Below, piece after piece: positions 34,325 to 43,082 of a DNA stretch of 64,000 nt (positions are counted from its first letter, which is position 1; the number at the start of each line of letters is the position of its first letter). The notes below the pieces were generated by a model, which made no database searches, had not been told where the DNA came from, and was given only the letters and a program-made list of their open reading frames with translations. Source of the DNA: Propionibacteriaceae bacterium (lineage in GTDB: Bacteria > Actinomycetota > Actinomycetes > Propionibacteriales > Propionibacteriaceae); the NCBI GenBank assembly GCA_016717345.1, contig JADKFR010000002.1, positions 1-64,000 on the forward strand. The letters run 5' to 3'. Both the position numbers and the translations under genes were made by a program.

Positions 34325-35374
34325 TCAGAAGTTGAAGTTGGCGATGTTTTCCTTGTTGAACCGGTACGGCTCGCCCAGCAGGACGGTCGCGTCGGCGCCG
34401 ACGGTGTACTCCTTGTCGCCGGCCTTGAACTTGTCGCCTTCCTTGCCGGTGATCTCACCCTTGGCCAGAGCGGCCGCCGCGTGGGCGGCGAGCGCGCCGA
34501 GCTCTTCGGGGTTCCACAGGGCGAACTCGGTGACGGTGCCGTCCTCGACGAACTTGCGCATCTGGTTCGGGGTGCCCAGACCGGTCAGGGCAACCTTGCC
34601 CTTGGCCTTCGAGGTGGACAGGTAGCGGGCCGCGGCGGAGATGCCGACCGTGGTCGGGGAGATGATGCCCTTCAGGTTCGGGTGCGACTGGAGCAGGGCA
34701 GCGGTCTTGTCGAACGAGGTCTGGTCATCATCGTTGCCGTAAACGGTGTCCACCAGCTTGATGTTCGGGTGGCTCGCAGCGAACTCCTTCTTCATCATGT
34801 CGATCCAGGCGTTCTGGTTCGTGGCGTTGGCCGACGCGGACAGGATCGCGACCTCACCGGCATCGCCGATCTGGCTGGCGATCATGTCGACCTGCACCTT
34901 GGCGATGCCCTCGGCGGTGGCCTGGTTCACGAACAGATTGCGGCAGTCGGGGGTGGTGTCGGAGTCGAAGGTGACGACCTTCACCCCGGCAGTCATGGCT
35001 TCCTTCAGGGCGTCGCAGATCGCGGACTTGTCGTTGGCCGAGACCAGCAGCGCACCCACCTGCTGCTGCGCGGCGGTGTTGATGTAGGACACCTGACCGG
35101 CAGGATCGTCGCCCTTGGCCGGGCCCACCTGGGTCACCGTGCCGCCGATGGCTGCCACTGCCGTCTGCACGCCCTTGAAGGAGGTGTCGAAGTAGGCATT
35201 GCCGAGGTTCTTGGGCAGGAAGGTCATCGTCAGATTCGCCGTGGCGGCTGGGGACGAGGCCGCGCCACTGGCAGCCGGCGCCGTCGTGCCGGAAGAACAA
35301 CCGGCGGCCAGCAACAGGCTCGCCGCAGCGAGACTGGCCAGCGTGCGGAGACCCGCTCGAGACTTACCAAGCAT
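34325..35374 (-). CDS. rhaS: Rhamnose ABC transporter substrate-binding lipoprotein
   Basis: A 349-residue type I periplasmic-binding-fold lipoprotein. The signal peptide ends in the lipobox LLAAGC (Cys26), followed by a Ser/Ala linker and a two-lobe sugar-binding fold (TMTFLPKNLGNAYFDTSFKG, SANDKSAICDALK, GISPTTVG-like hinge segments). Gene order and pathway context identify rhamnose as the ligand. It is the last cistron of rhaT-P-Q-S, separated from rhaQ by 75 bp, with a strong hairpin behind it. Confidence 0.9.
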   Translation of the reverse strand: MLGKSRAGLRTLASLAAASLLLAAGCSSGTTAPAASGAASSPAATANLTMTFLPKNLGNAYFDTSFKGVQTAVAAIGGTVTQVGPAKGDDPAGQVSYINTAAQQQVGALLVSANDKSAICDALKEAMTAGVKVVTFDSDTTPDCRNLFVNQATAEGIAKVQVDMIASQIGDAGEVAILSASANATNQNAWIDMMKKEFAASHPNIKLVDTVYGNDDDQTSFDKTAALLQSHPNLKGIISPTTVGISAAARYLSTSKAKGKVALTGLGTPNQMRKFVEDGTVTEFALWNPEELGALAAHAAAALAKGEITGKEGDKFKAGDKEYTVGADATVLLGEPYRFNKENIANFNF

Positions 35375-35449
35375 GATGGGTAGTTCCTTTCGTTTGGCCG
35401 GGTCCGACAGTGGACCCGACGGTGGTTGGGGCGAGCCCCGGTTCGGATT

Positions 35450-36505
35450 TCAAGCGGTCTTACTCTGGATGGACCCGGGCACCGGCCGGACCCGTTTGGA
35501 CTGCACCCAGTTCATGACACTCCCGGCGATGACCGAGAGCACGAGCAGGACGCCGGTGATGATGCTCACCACATCGGAGGTGACGTTCACCAGTTGGAGC
35601 GCCTTCGACAGGACCCCGATCAGCAGGACGCCGGCGACCACGCCCGACAGCGCACCCCTGCCGCCGAAGACCGATACCCCACCCAGCACCACCGCAGCGA
35701 TGACCTGCAGTTCCATGCCGGTCGCATTGTCGCCCCGGGCGGAGGTGTAGTAGAGCGCGTAGTAGATCCCCGCCAACGCAGCCATCACCCCGGACAACAC
35801 GAACAGGATCACCCGGGTGCGCTCGGCGTCGACCCCGGAGAACACCGCCGCGTCCTTGCTCAGGCCGATCGCGAAGACCCCCCGCCCGAATGGGGTGAAG
35901 TGGAGCATGATCACGAAAGCCGCCAGCAGGAGGACGAAAAGGATCATCACCACCGGGATCCCCGTGGTGCCGATCCTGGCTTTGATCAGCGCGGTCCACC
36001 ACTTGTCGAACTGGGTGATGGCCGTCGTTCCGAGCAGTCCGACCGCGATCCCGCGGTAGAGCGCGAGGGTGCCGATCGTCACTGCCAGCGCCGGCAGCCC
36101 GATCCGGGTGATCAGCAGGCCGTTGACCAGCCCGCCGATCGCGCCGACAGCCAGGGCGATCAGACCGGCCACCGCGATCGGGATCCCCATCTGGGAGCAG
36201 AGCCCGACCGTCACGCTGCTGAGGCCGACCATCGAGCCGACGGACAGGTCGATGTCACCGGCGATCATGACCGGCGCCATCGCCAGGGAGATGAACAGGA
36301 TCGGAGTGATGTCGAAGAGGAGGTAGCCCATGGTGGTCGGCGTGGCGAACTTCGGGACGATGACCGAAGCCACCACCAGCACCGCCGCCAGCAGGCCGAT
36401 GATCGCCATCTCCCGGTTGAGAAGGACCCGGCGCCAGGCCGGGCGGCCGTAGGCGGCGTAGGTGCGCTCGATGGCTGCGGGCTGAGTCGTGACGCTGGTG
36501 GTCAT
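35450..36505 (-). CDS. rhaQ: Rhamnose ABC transporter permease RhaQ
   Basis: A 351-residue branched-chain/ribose-type permease with about ten membrane helices. MIAGDIDLSVGSMVGLSSV and GLPALAVTIGTLALYRG are family signatures, and VLGGVSVFGGRGALSGVVAG is the ATPase-contact loop. ATG 36505 overlaps the rhaP stop by 4 bp (ATGA) and is preceded by AGAGAGGG; the frame is open further upstream but only across rhaP. It partners RhaP in the membrane heterodimer. Confidence 0.9.
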   Translation of the reverse strand: MTTSVTTQPAAIERTYAAYGRPAWRRVLLNREMAIIGLLAAVLVVASVIVPKFATPTTMGYLLFDITPILFISLAMAPVMIAGDIDLSVGSMVGLSSVTVGLCSQMGIPIAVAGLIALAVGAIGGLVNGLLITRIGLPALAVTIGTLALYRGIAVGLLGTTAITQFDKWWTALIKARIGTTGIPVVMILFVLLLAAFVIMLHFTPFGRGVFAIGLSKDAAVFSGVDAERTRVILFVLSGVMAALAGIYYALYYTSARGDNATGMELQVIAAVVLGGVSVFGGRGALSGVVAGVLLIGVLSKALQLVNVTSDVVSIITGVLLVLSVIAGSVMNWVQSKRVRPVPGSIQSKTA

Positions 36506-37530
36506 GCTGAGACCCTCTCTGCGAGGAGGCGTTTGGCCTGCCGGTTGGCCAGCACCCGGTCGAGGATGATGGCGCCGATGATGAGCGCGCCCACCACGGC
36601 GCGTTGCCAGAAGTCGGGGATGCCGAGGACAGGCAGGGCCCGGTTGATGGTGAGCAGCAGGTAGGCACCGAGGACGGCACCCAATACCGTCCCGCTGCCG
36701 CCCACGATGGCCACGCCGCCGATCACCGCGGCGCCGATGGCCTGCAGTTCGAAGCCGTCGCCCACTTGGGAGTTGATCGTTCCGTAGCGGGCGGCGAAGA
36801 GCACGCCGCCGAGACCGGACGCGGCACCGCTGGCCACGAAGGCGACCAGCACCCGCTTGGTCTTCGCCAGCCCGTAGAGTTCGGCGGCGTCCGGATCGGA
36901 CCCGATCGCGTAGAACTCGCGTCCGCCCCGGGTGTTGGCCATGTACCACCCCACCACCACCAGGATCGCCATGGCGAGAATCGTCAGTACCGGGATGGTG
37001 AGGATCTGCTGGGTGCCGAGGGCGAGGAAGTCGTCGGGCATGTCGGAGGCGTTGATCCGGTTGCTGCCGGTCCAGGCGACGTTGATGCCACGGAAGGCGT
37101 ACAGCGTGCCCAGGGTGATCACCATGGCCGGCACCTTGCCGAAGGCGATCAAGGCCCCGTTCACGAGCCCCAGCAGTGCTCCGAAGGCGATCCCGACCGC
37201 GAACATCAACGGCACGGGGAAGCCCGGCATCGCCACGAAGAGGGTCCCGACCAGGTAGGCGGTGAGACCGACGATCGACCCCACCGACAGGTCGACGCTG
37301 CGGGTGATGATGACCACGGCCTGCCCGATCGCGACCACAGCCACGATCGAGGGCGTCAACAACATGTCCCGCCAGCCGTCCGGGCTGAACAGGAAGGCGG
37401 GGTTGCGGACGGTGGTCGCAACCACCACCAGCAGCAGCGCCAGGAAGATGCCGGTCTCGCGGGAACTCAGCAGGGACCACAGCCGAGATCCGAGGCTGAC
37501 ACGTTCGGTGGTGGCGGACACGGCGCTCAC
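36502..37530 (-). CDS. rhaP: Rhamnose ABC transporter permease RhaP
   Basis: A 342-residue permease paralogous to RhaQ. It has about ten helices, VVIITRSVDLSVGSIVGLTA, VPAMVITLGTLYAFRGINV and the coupling loop IGGVAIVGGSGTVLGAVLG. It overlaps rhaT by 4 bp at its start and rhaQ by 4 bp at its end, so the importer subunits are translationally coupled. Confidence 0.9.
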   Translation of the reverse strand: MSAVSATTERVSLGSRLWSLLSSRETGIFLALLLVVVATTVRNPAFLFSPDGWRDMLLTPSIVAVVAIGQAVVIITRSVDLSVGSIVGLTAYLVGTLFVAMPGFPVPLMFAVGIAFGALLGLVNGALIAFGKVPAMVITLGTLYAFRGINVAWTGSNRINASDMPDDFLALGTQQILTIPVLTILAMAILVVVGWYMANTRGGREFYAIGSDPDAAELYGLAKTKRVLVAFVASGAASGLGGVLFAARYGTINSQVGDGFELQAIGAAVIGGVAIVGGSGTVLGAVLGAYLLLTINRALPVLGIPDFWQRAVVGALIIGAIILDRVLANRQAKRLLAERVSA

Positions 37531-39038
37531 TGGACTTCCTCGCCTGAGTGGGTAGCTGCGAACATCACGTTCTCCGCGGTCGCTGAGGCGCGGTCGATGG
37601 CGGCGGTGAGGTGCCCTTCCCGCATCACCAGCACCCGGTCGGCCATCCCCAGGACCTCCGGGAGTTCGGAGGAGATCATCAGGATCGCCAGGCCCATGCC
37701 TGCCAACTCCGACATCCGGCGATGCACCTCGGACTTGGTGCCGACATCGATGCCGCGCGTCGGCTCATCGATGATGAGCACCTTGGGGTTGGCGGCCAGC
37801 CACTTGGCGAGCACCACCTTCTGCTGATTGCCGCCCGACAGGGTGCCGACCACGGCATCCAGAGAGGCGGTCTTGACCTCCAACTGGCGGGCCCACACCC
37901 GGGCGGCCGCATTCTCGGCCCCGGTGGTGATGAGGCCCCCTCGGGTGAGGGTGCCGCGGATGGCATCGGTGATGTTGGACGCAACGGTGGCATCGATCAC
38001 CAGGCCCTGCTTGCGCCGATCCTCGGGCACCAGCGCCAGCCCCTGCTTCATCGAGGCGCTCGGCTTTCCGGCCGGCAGCGCCTTGCCGTCGATCGTCACG
38101 GTGCCGGTCTGGTACGGATCGACCCCGAAGATCGCCCGCGCCACCTCGCTGCGTCCGGCGCCGACCAGGCCCGCCAGCGCCACGATCTCGCCGGAATGCA
38201 CCTGGAAGGAGATGTCCTGGAACACTCCCGGCTGGGTCAGCCCGGTCACCTCCAGCAGCGGGCGTCCGATCTCGGCCGCCACCTTGGGGAAGAGTTCGGT
38301 CACGTCGCGCCCGACCATCATCCGCACGATCGAGGCCACATCCGTGTCGGCGATCGGGGTGGTGGAGACGTAGCTGCCGTCCCGCATCACGGTGACGGTG
38401 TCGCACAGCGCGAACACCTCGTCGAAGCGGTGGGAGATGAAGAGCAGCGCCCGGCCCTCATCGCGCAGGCTGCGAGCCACGGCGAACAGCCGTTCCACCT
38501 CAACCCCCGACAGCGCCGCGGTCGGCTCGTCCATGATGAGCGCCTTGGCGTCGAGGGAGATCGCCTTGGCGATCTCGATGATCTGCTGGTCGGCGATCGA
38601 CAGGCCCTCGGCCGGGCGGTCGGGGTCGATGGCGACGCCGAGCCGGGTCATCAACTCGACGACCTCGGCGCGCATGGCCGCGCGGTCGATGCGACCGAAT
38701 CGGCCCACGGGCTGGCGTCCCATGAAGACGTTCTCGGTCACCGACAGGTCGGGGAACAGCGTCGGCTCCTGGTAGATCACCGCGACGCCGGCGGCCTTGG
38801 CCTCGGCGGTGGTGCGGAACTCGACCGGCTTGCCCTCCATCTGGAAGGTGCCGGTGTCCCGGGCATACAGGCCGGCCATGATCTTGACCAGCGTGGACTT
38901 GCCGGCGCCGTTCTCACCCACCAGGGCATGGATAGAACCTGGGTACATCGTCAGTTGTGCATCCCGGAGGGCGACCACGGCGCCGAAACTCTTCGACACG
39001 TCGCGCAACTCCAGGGTGGGAGTCGACTGTCCGTCCAC
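37527..39038 (-). CDS. rhaT: Rhamnose ABC transporter ATPase RhaT
   Basis: A 503-residue double ATPase of the sugar (RbsA-like) class. The N-terminal cassette has Walker A GENGAGKST, signature LSIADQQIIEIAKA and Walker B ALIMDEPTAAL. The C-terminal cassette has the degenerate Walker A GLVGAGRSEVA, LSGGNQQKVVLAKWL and VLIIDEPTRGIDVG. GTG 39038 follows GAGGAGG. It is the first gene of the importer operon, behind a TTGACA/TAATCT promoter and an operator. Confidence 0.92.
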   Translation of the reverse strand: MDGQSTPTLELRDVSKSFGAVVALRDAQLTMYPGSIHALVGENGAGKSTLVKIMAGLYARDTGTFQMEGKPVEFRTTAEAKAAGVAVIYQEPTLFPDLSVTENVFMGRQPVGRFGRIDRAAMRAEVVELMTRLGVAIDPDRPAEGLSIADQQIIEIAKAISLDAKALIMDEPTAALSGVEVERLFAVARSLRDEGRALLFISHRFDEVFALCDTVTVMRDGSYVSTTPIADTDVASIVRMMVGRDVTELFPKVAAEIGRPLLEVTGLTQPGVFQDISFQVHSGEIVALAGLVGAGRSEVARAIFGVDPYQTGTVTIDGKALPAGKPSASMKQGLALVPEDRRKQGLVIDATVASNITDAIRGTLTRGGLITTGAENAAARVWARQLEVKTASLDAVVGTLSGGNQQKVVLAKWLAANPKVLIIDEPTRGIDVGTKSEVHRRMSELAGMGLAILMISSELPEVLGMADRVLVMREGHLTAAIDRASATAENVMFAATHSGEEVQ

Positions 39039-39060
39039 CCACGGCCTCCTCGCCGCAGAT

Positions 39061-39072
39061 TGAAACGTTTTA
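39061..39072. promoter_or_regulatory. RhaR-type operator before rhaT
   Basis: TGAAACGTTTTA, a LacI-type palindrome with centre AACGTT, about 12 nt downstream of the -10 and 23 bp before the rhaT start; binding would block early elongation. Confidence 0.7.
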
Positions 39073-39084
39073 CTTCTCGGGGAG

Positions 39085-39114
39085 AGATTAGGAGGACGAT
39101 GCGGGGTGTGTCAA
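39085..39114 (-). promoter_or_regulatory. rhaT operon promoter
   Basis: On the minus strand TTGACA (39109-39114), an 18-bp spacer, then TAATCT (39085-39090). The -35 overlaps the rhaR stop codon. Confidence 0.8.
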
Positions 39115-40154
39115 CCCCTTGGAGGCGAGCCCGCCGAAGATCGCCGCACAACCAGGGTCGGGGTGAACCGCACGGTCTCGTGGCTATGTGGCTGCTCGGC
39201 GTCGGCGGCCTCGATCTCAGCCACGAGGAGCTCGGCGGACTTGCGGCCGATCTCGGCCCGTGGCTGATGCACCGACGAGATCGGGACGGCCGCAGCCGCA
39301 GCGAAGGCGATGTCGTCGTAGCCGACCAGCGCGATGTCCTCTGGCACCCGCAGTCCTGCTGTCACGAACCCCTGCAGCAGGCCGATGGCGATCAGGTCGT
39401 TGGCCGCGAACACGCCTGTGGGCCGCTCGCCGTCGGGCAGGGCGGCCAGGTCGCCGGCGGCTGCCACCCCGGCGTCCAGGGTCAGGCCTGGGGTGCTGAC
39501 AGCCAGCAGGGTGGCGTCACCACCGGCCTGTTCGACCGCCAATTCGATCCCGCCACGCCGGTCGCGGACCTGGGTCAAGGTGCTCGGGCCGCCGACGAAG
39601 GCCAGTCGGCGGTGCCCCTGCTCGATCAGGTGCCGACCCGCCAGACGGCCGCCGACAAGGTCATCCACCCCCACCGAACAGAAATCGGAACTGATTCCGG
39701 CGCGGTCCACGATCACCACGGGGATCCCGCGGCGCCGCAGGGCCAGCACCCGCTCGGCACTGTCGCCCACCGGGGCGAACAGGACGCCGCCGACCCGCTG
39801 CTGCTCGAAGCGGTCCAGCAAGGTCAGTTCGCGGGTCGGCTGTTGGTCGCTGTTGCCGATCTGGACGGAGTACTGCTCGCGGTAGAGCACTTCCTCCGCG
39901 CCTTTGACCACGTCGGTGAAGAACGGGTTGGAGATGTCCATGACGACCATGCCGATGGAGCGGCTGCGTCCGGCCCGCAACTGGCGCGCTGATTCGTTGG
40001 GGACCCAGCCGAGTTTTGCGATCGCCTCTGCGACCCGAATTCTCGTCGGTGCGGTCACTCGGTCGGGGGCGTTGATGACGTTGGACACCGTGCCCACCGA
40101 CACCTGGGCAAGCCGTGCCACGTCCTTCATACTCACCGAGTTCTTCGGCCCCAT
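39111..40154 (-). CDS. rhaR: LacI family regulator of rhamnose genes
   Basis: A 347-residue LacI-type repressor. The helix-turn-helix is at about 9-30 (MKDVARLAQVSVGTVSNVIN) and the hinge helix is ESARQLRAGRSRSIG. The ligand-binding domain includes VVMDISNPFFTDVVKGAEE and IALVGYDDIAFAAAAAVPIS. ATG 40154 is preceded by GGGGAGAAATC; an upstream start at 40205 is less likely. It probably binds the TGAAnCGtwT(t/c)A palindromes before rhaT, rhaB and its own gene, with L-rhamnose or a derivative as inducer. The regulon is inferred. Confidence 0.9.
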   Translation of the reverse strand: MGPKNSVSMKDVARLAQVSVGTVSNVINAPDRVTAPTRIRVAEAIAKLGWVPNESARQLRAGRSRSIGMVVMDISNPFFTDVVKGAEEVLYREQYSVQIGNSDQQPTRELTLLDRFEQQRVGGVLFAPVGDSAERVLALRRRGIPVVIVDRAGISSDFCSVGVDDLVGGRLAGRHLIEQGHRRLAFVGGPSTLTQVRDRRGGIELAVEQAGGDATLLAVSTPGLTLDAGVAAAGDLAALPDGERPTGVFAANDLIAIGLLQGFVTAGLRVPEDIALVGYDDIAFAAAAAVPISSVHQPRAEIGRKSAELLVAEIEAADAEQPHSHETVRFTPTLVVRRSSAGSPPRG

Positions 40155-40203
40155 GATTTCTCCCCAGCTCGCCTCGGTAACGATTAGATCACAGATTTCG
40201 ACC

Positions 40204-40219
40204 ATTGAACCGTATCAAT
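40204..40219. promoter_or_regulatory. RhaR-type operator before rhaR
   Basis: ATTGA-accgta-TCAAT, whose core TGAACCGTATCA matches the other two sites. On the minus strand its centre reads TACGGT, a possible -10, so it would be autoregulatory. Confidence 0.6.
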
Positions 40220-40369
40220 ACTGGCCGGGACGCCAGCCCATCGCGGCGCCCGGCCCCGGCGCTCCGATTCTCGTTCCAGAGGCCGTGCCCGGGTGGCCAC
40301 CGCCGGCCCCGACCCGTCCGGGCGGGTTCTCGGTAGAGTTGCCGGGTCGCCCAGTCCAGGAGAGCTTCC

Positions 40370-41809
40370 GTGTCCGACTTCGCCAGCACCGTGTCCAGCA
40401 TCTACACCCAGGCGCTCGGGGTGATCGAGGCGGTCGAACCTCGGATCGCCGCCGCCACCCGCGCCGAACTGGCCGACCAGCGCGGCTCGCTCAAGTTGAT
40501 CGCCAGCGAGAACTACGCCTCGCTGCCCGTGCTGATGACCATGGGCACCTGGCTCAGCGACAAGTACGCCGAGGGAACCGTTGGCCACCGCTTCTATGCG
40601 GGCTGCCAGAACGTCGACACCGTGGAGTCGGTGGCCGCCGAGCACGCCCGGGAACTGTTCGGGGCCGAGTACGCCTACGCCCAGCCCCACTCCGGCATCG
40701 ACGCCAACCTGGTGGCCTACTGGTCGATCCTCGCGCACCGGGTCGAGTCCCCGGCCCTGGCGAAGCTGGGCGCAAAGACCGTCAACGACCTCACCGAGGC
40801 CGACTGGGAGACGTTGCGCCACTCCTTCGCCGAGCAACGGGTGATGGGCATGAGCCTGGACGTCGGCGGCCACCTGACCCACGGCTTCCGCCCGAACATC
40901 TCAGGAAAGATGTTCCACCAGCGTTCCTACGGCACCAACCCCACCACCCAGCTCATCGACTACGACAAGCTGCTCGCCGACGCCAGGGAGTTCAAGCCGC
41001 TGATCATCGTGGCGGGCTATTCGGCCTACCCGCGCCGGGTGAACTTCGCGAAGATGCGCGAGATCGCCGACGCGGTGGGCGCCACCCTGTTCGTGGACAT
41101 GGCCCACTTCGCCGGACTGGTAGCCGGGAAGGTCTTCACCGGCGAGGAGGATCCGGTCCCCTACGCCGACGTGGTGGCGACCACCACCCACAAGTCCCTG
41201 CGGGGGCCGCGCGGTGGGCTGGTGCTGGCCACCAAGGAGTACGCCCCCAGCGTCGATCGCGGCTGCCCCATGGTGCTGGGCGGCCCGTTGGGCCACGTGA
41301 TGGCGGCCAAGGCCGTCGCGCTGGCCGAGGCCCGGCAGCCTTCCTTCCAGACCTACGCCCAGGCTGTGGCCGACAACGCCAAGACCCTCGCCGAAGGACT
41401 CTTAAGGCGCGGCGTCACCCTGGTCACCGGCGGCACCGACAACCACCTCGTGCTGCTGGACGTCGGTTCCTTCGGCCTCACCGGACGGCAGGCCGAATCC
41501 GCGCTGCTGGATTCCGGCATCGTCACCAACCGCAACTCGGTGCCCAACGACCCCAATGGCGCCTGGTACACCACCGGCGTCCGAATCGGGACCCCGGCGC
41601 TCACTTCGCGCGGCTTCGGCGCCGCCGACTTCGACCGGGTCGCCGAGCTGATCACCGAAGTCCTCCGCGCCACCACGCCGGTCGCCACCGCTGCCGGCGC
41701 CCCCGGCAAGGCCAGGTATTCCCTGGCCGACGGGGTGGCCGACAGGACGATGGCGGCCGCCGGTGAACTCCTGGACACCCACCCGCTCTACCCGGGCCTG
41801 GAGCTGTAG
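40370..41809 (+). CDS. glyA: Serine hydroxymethyltransferase
   Basis: A 479-residue PLP enzyme interconverting serine and glycine with tetrahydrofolate. The PLP-lysine segment TTTHKSLRGPRGG is intact, as are LKLIASENYAS, YAQPHSGIDANLVAYWS and FVDMAHFAGLVAG. It is about 60 residues longer than E. coli GlyA because of an internal insertion (ILAHRVESPALAKLGAKTV and on), as in a known long SHMT class. GTG 40370 follows CAGGAGAG; TAGAGT at 40334-40339 is a plausible -10. It is divergent from rhaR and not evidently linked to rhamnose. Confidence 0.95.
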   Translation: MSDFASTVSSIYTQALGVIEAVEPRIAAATRAELADQRGSLKLIASENYASLPVLMTMGTWLSDKYAEGTVGHRFYAGCQNVDTVESVAAEHARELFGAEYAYAQPHSGIDANLVAYWSILAHRVESPALAKLGAKTVNDLTEADWETLRHSFAEQRVMGMSLDVGGHLTHGFRPNISGKMFHQRSYGTNPTTQLIDYDKLLADAREFKPLIIVAGYSAYPRRVNFAKMREIADAVGATLFVDMAHFAGLVAGKVFTGEEDPVPYADVVATTTHKSLRGPRGGLVLATKEYAPSVDRGCPMVLGGPLGHVMAAKAVALAEARQPSFQTYAQAVADNAKTLAEGLLRRGVTLVTGGTDNHLVLLDVGSFGLTGRQAESALLDSGIVTNRNSVPNDPNGAWYTTGVRIGTPALTSRGFGAADFDRVAELITEVLRATTPVATAAGAPGKARYSLADGVADRTMAAAGELLDTHPLYPGLEL

Positions 41810-41836
41810 CCGCCCGTCCCCAGCGATCACCCCGCT

Positions 41837-42337
41837 CACGCGCCGGGTGTGAGTAAAGGCGGCCACCCACCACCGCCCCACGCCCCCAACAGGCCCAGGC
41901 GCACCACGAACGCCAGCAACCACTCACCGGCAGGCCTGGCGCTGATGTCGCCATGTGCCCCTGGCCACGACCTGCGCGACCAACCGGCCACCCCGAGCCA
42001 CCCCGGCTCACCCCGAGTCGCCCCGGCTCACACCCGCCCGGGCGTGAGTAGAGGCAGCCACCCACCACCGCCCCACGCCCCCAACAGGCCCAGGCGCACC
42101 ACGAACGCCAGCAACCACTCACCGGCACACCCGGCCAACCCGGCGCCGGTGTCGCCATGTGCCCCTGGCCACGACCTGCGCGACCAACCGGCTCACCCCG
42201 AGCCACCCCGGCTCACCCCGAGGCGCCCCGGCTCACACCCGCCCGGGCGTGAGTAGAGGCAGCCACCCACCACCGCCCCACGCCCCCAACAGGCCCAGGC
42301 GCACCACGAACGCCAGCAACCACTCACCGGCAGGCCA
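41837..42337. repeat. Three-copy intergenic tandem repeat (~200-bp units)
   Basis: Cores beginning GAGTA(A/G)AGGC lie at 41851, 42046 and 42251 (periods 195 and 205 bp). Each has an almost invariant ~85-bp block followed by a variable GC-rich spacer with short CCACCCCGGCTC-type subrepeats. Each unit opens with an inverted repeat CTCAC...GTGAG. The 626-nt gap between glyA and the DUF1707 gene (41810-42435) holds nothing else. Open frames exist on both strands but they are low-complexity and lack starts with ribosome sites. Confidence 0.9.
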
Positions 42338-42435
42338 AGCCGGCGATCATCTGGTGGTCAGGGGGAGCCCCGACGCTTCCCGGGACTCCTCAGCGGAGGC
42401 TGGTCAGGCCCGAGCGCCAGTCATAGGTTCAAGTC

Positions 42436-43065
42436 ATGAGCACTGCCTCTCCTGAACCCACTGACGTCGGCCCGGCAGCCGGCGGCAACCATGCAGCCAC
42501 CGATGCCGATCGTGATCACGTGGTCACGCTGGTGTCCGAGGCCCACAACGAGGGCCTGCTGTCGCGGGACGAACGCGACCGCCGGATCGCCGCTGCCCGC
42601 ACGGCCGCCACCTTCGACGACCTGGTCCCCCTGACCCGCGACCTGGTCAGCGCCGATGGCCGGATCGTCCGGCCCGCGCCCGCCGTGCAGGTTGATGCGG
42701 CCGACCCGACCCAGGCGGCCGATCAAGTGATCGCGATCTTCAGCGGCACTGAGCGCAAGGGCAACTGGCGGGCCCGCCCGAACACCTCCGTCCTCGCGGT
42801 GTTCGGGGGCGCCAAGCTCGACCTGACCGAGGCCACCTTCGAAGCCCACACCATCACCATCAACTGCTTCTGCCTGTTCGGGGGCGTGGAGGTGAAGGTG
42901 CCCCACGGGGTCGCGGTCACCAACCAGGCCTTCGGAATCTTCGGCGGCGCGGACGTGAAGGTCACTCCGCCGCAGCCGGGCGCCCCGGTCGTCATCCTCA
43001 AAGGAGTGGCGCTGTTCGGAGGCTTGGAGGTGCGCAACCCGAAGCTGAAGAAGCGTCGCGGCTGA
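42436..43065 (+). CDS. DUF1707 protein with LiaF-like C-terminal domain
   Basis: A 209-residue protein. Residues about 25-75 form a DUF1707 (SHOCT-like) helical domain with EAHNEGLLSRDERDRRIAAA. Residues about 105-205 form a beta-helical, LiaF/cell-wall-active-antibiotics-response-like domain with repeated strands (LAVFGGAKLDLTEATFE, FCLFGGVEVKVPHGVAV, FGIFGGADVKV). No membrane helices are seen, unlike most relatives. It may sense or report envelope stress by analogy with LiaF; this is inference. Confidence 0.85.
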   Translation: MSTASPEPTDVGPAAGGNHAATDADRDHVVTLVSEAHNEGLLSRDERDRRIAAARTAATFDDLVPLTRDLVSADGRIVRPAPAVQVDAADPTQAADQVIAIFSGTERKGNWRARPNTSVLAVFGGAKLDLTEATFEAHTITINCFCLFGGVEVKVPHGVAVTNQAFGIFGGADVKVTPPQPGAPVVILKGVALFGGLEVRNPKLKKRRG

Positions 43066-43069
43066 GCCC

Positions 43070-43075
43070 TACAGT
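43070..43075 (+). promoter_or_regulatory. -10 hexamer TACAGT, leaderless promoter
   Basis: TACAGT ends 7 nt before ATG 43083 and decides that start over GTG 43074. Confidence 0.5.
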
Positions 43076-43082
43076 GGTCGGC

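Noticed and set aside
35450..37480. A single 676-residue rhamnose permease
   Set aside because: The frame reads through the out-of-frame rhaP region before entering rhaQ; two overlapping permeases with separate starts explain it.
40235..40369. Glycine riboswitch before glyA
   Set aside because: The leader predicted from the TAGAGT -10 is only about 25 nt, too short for a riboswitch, and no glycine aptamer features were seen.
41652..42206. Trp/Cys-rich minus-strand frame across the glyA repeat
   Set aside because: It exists only because the repeat core lacks stops in that frame, changes frame relation between copies (periods 195 and 205 bp) and has no ribosome site.
41837..42337. CRISPR array
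   Set aside because: Units are about 200 bp with long conserved cores and few copies; there are no short repeats with uniform spacers and no cas genes.
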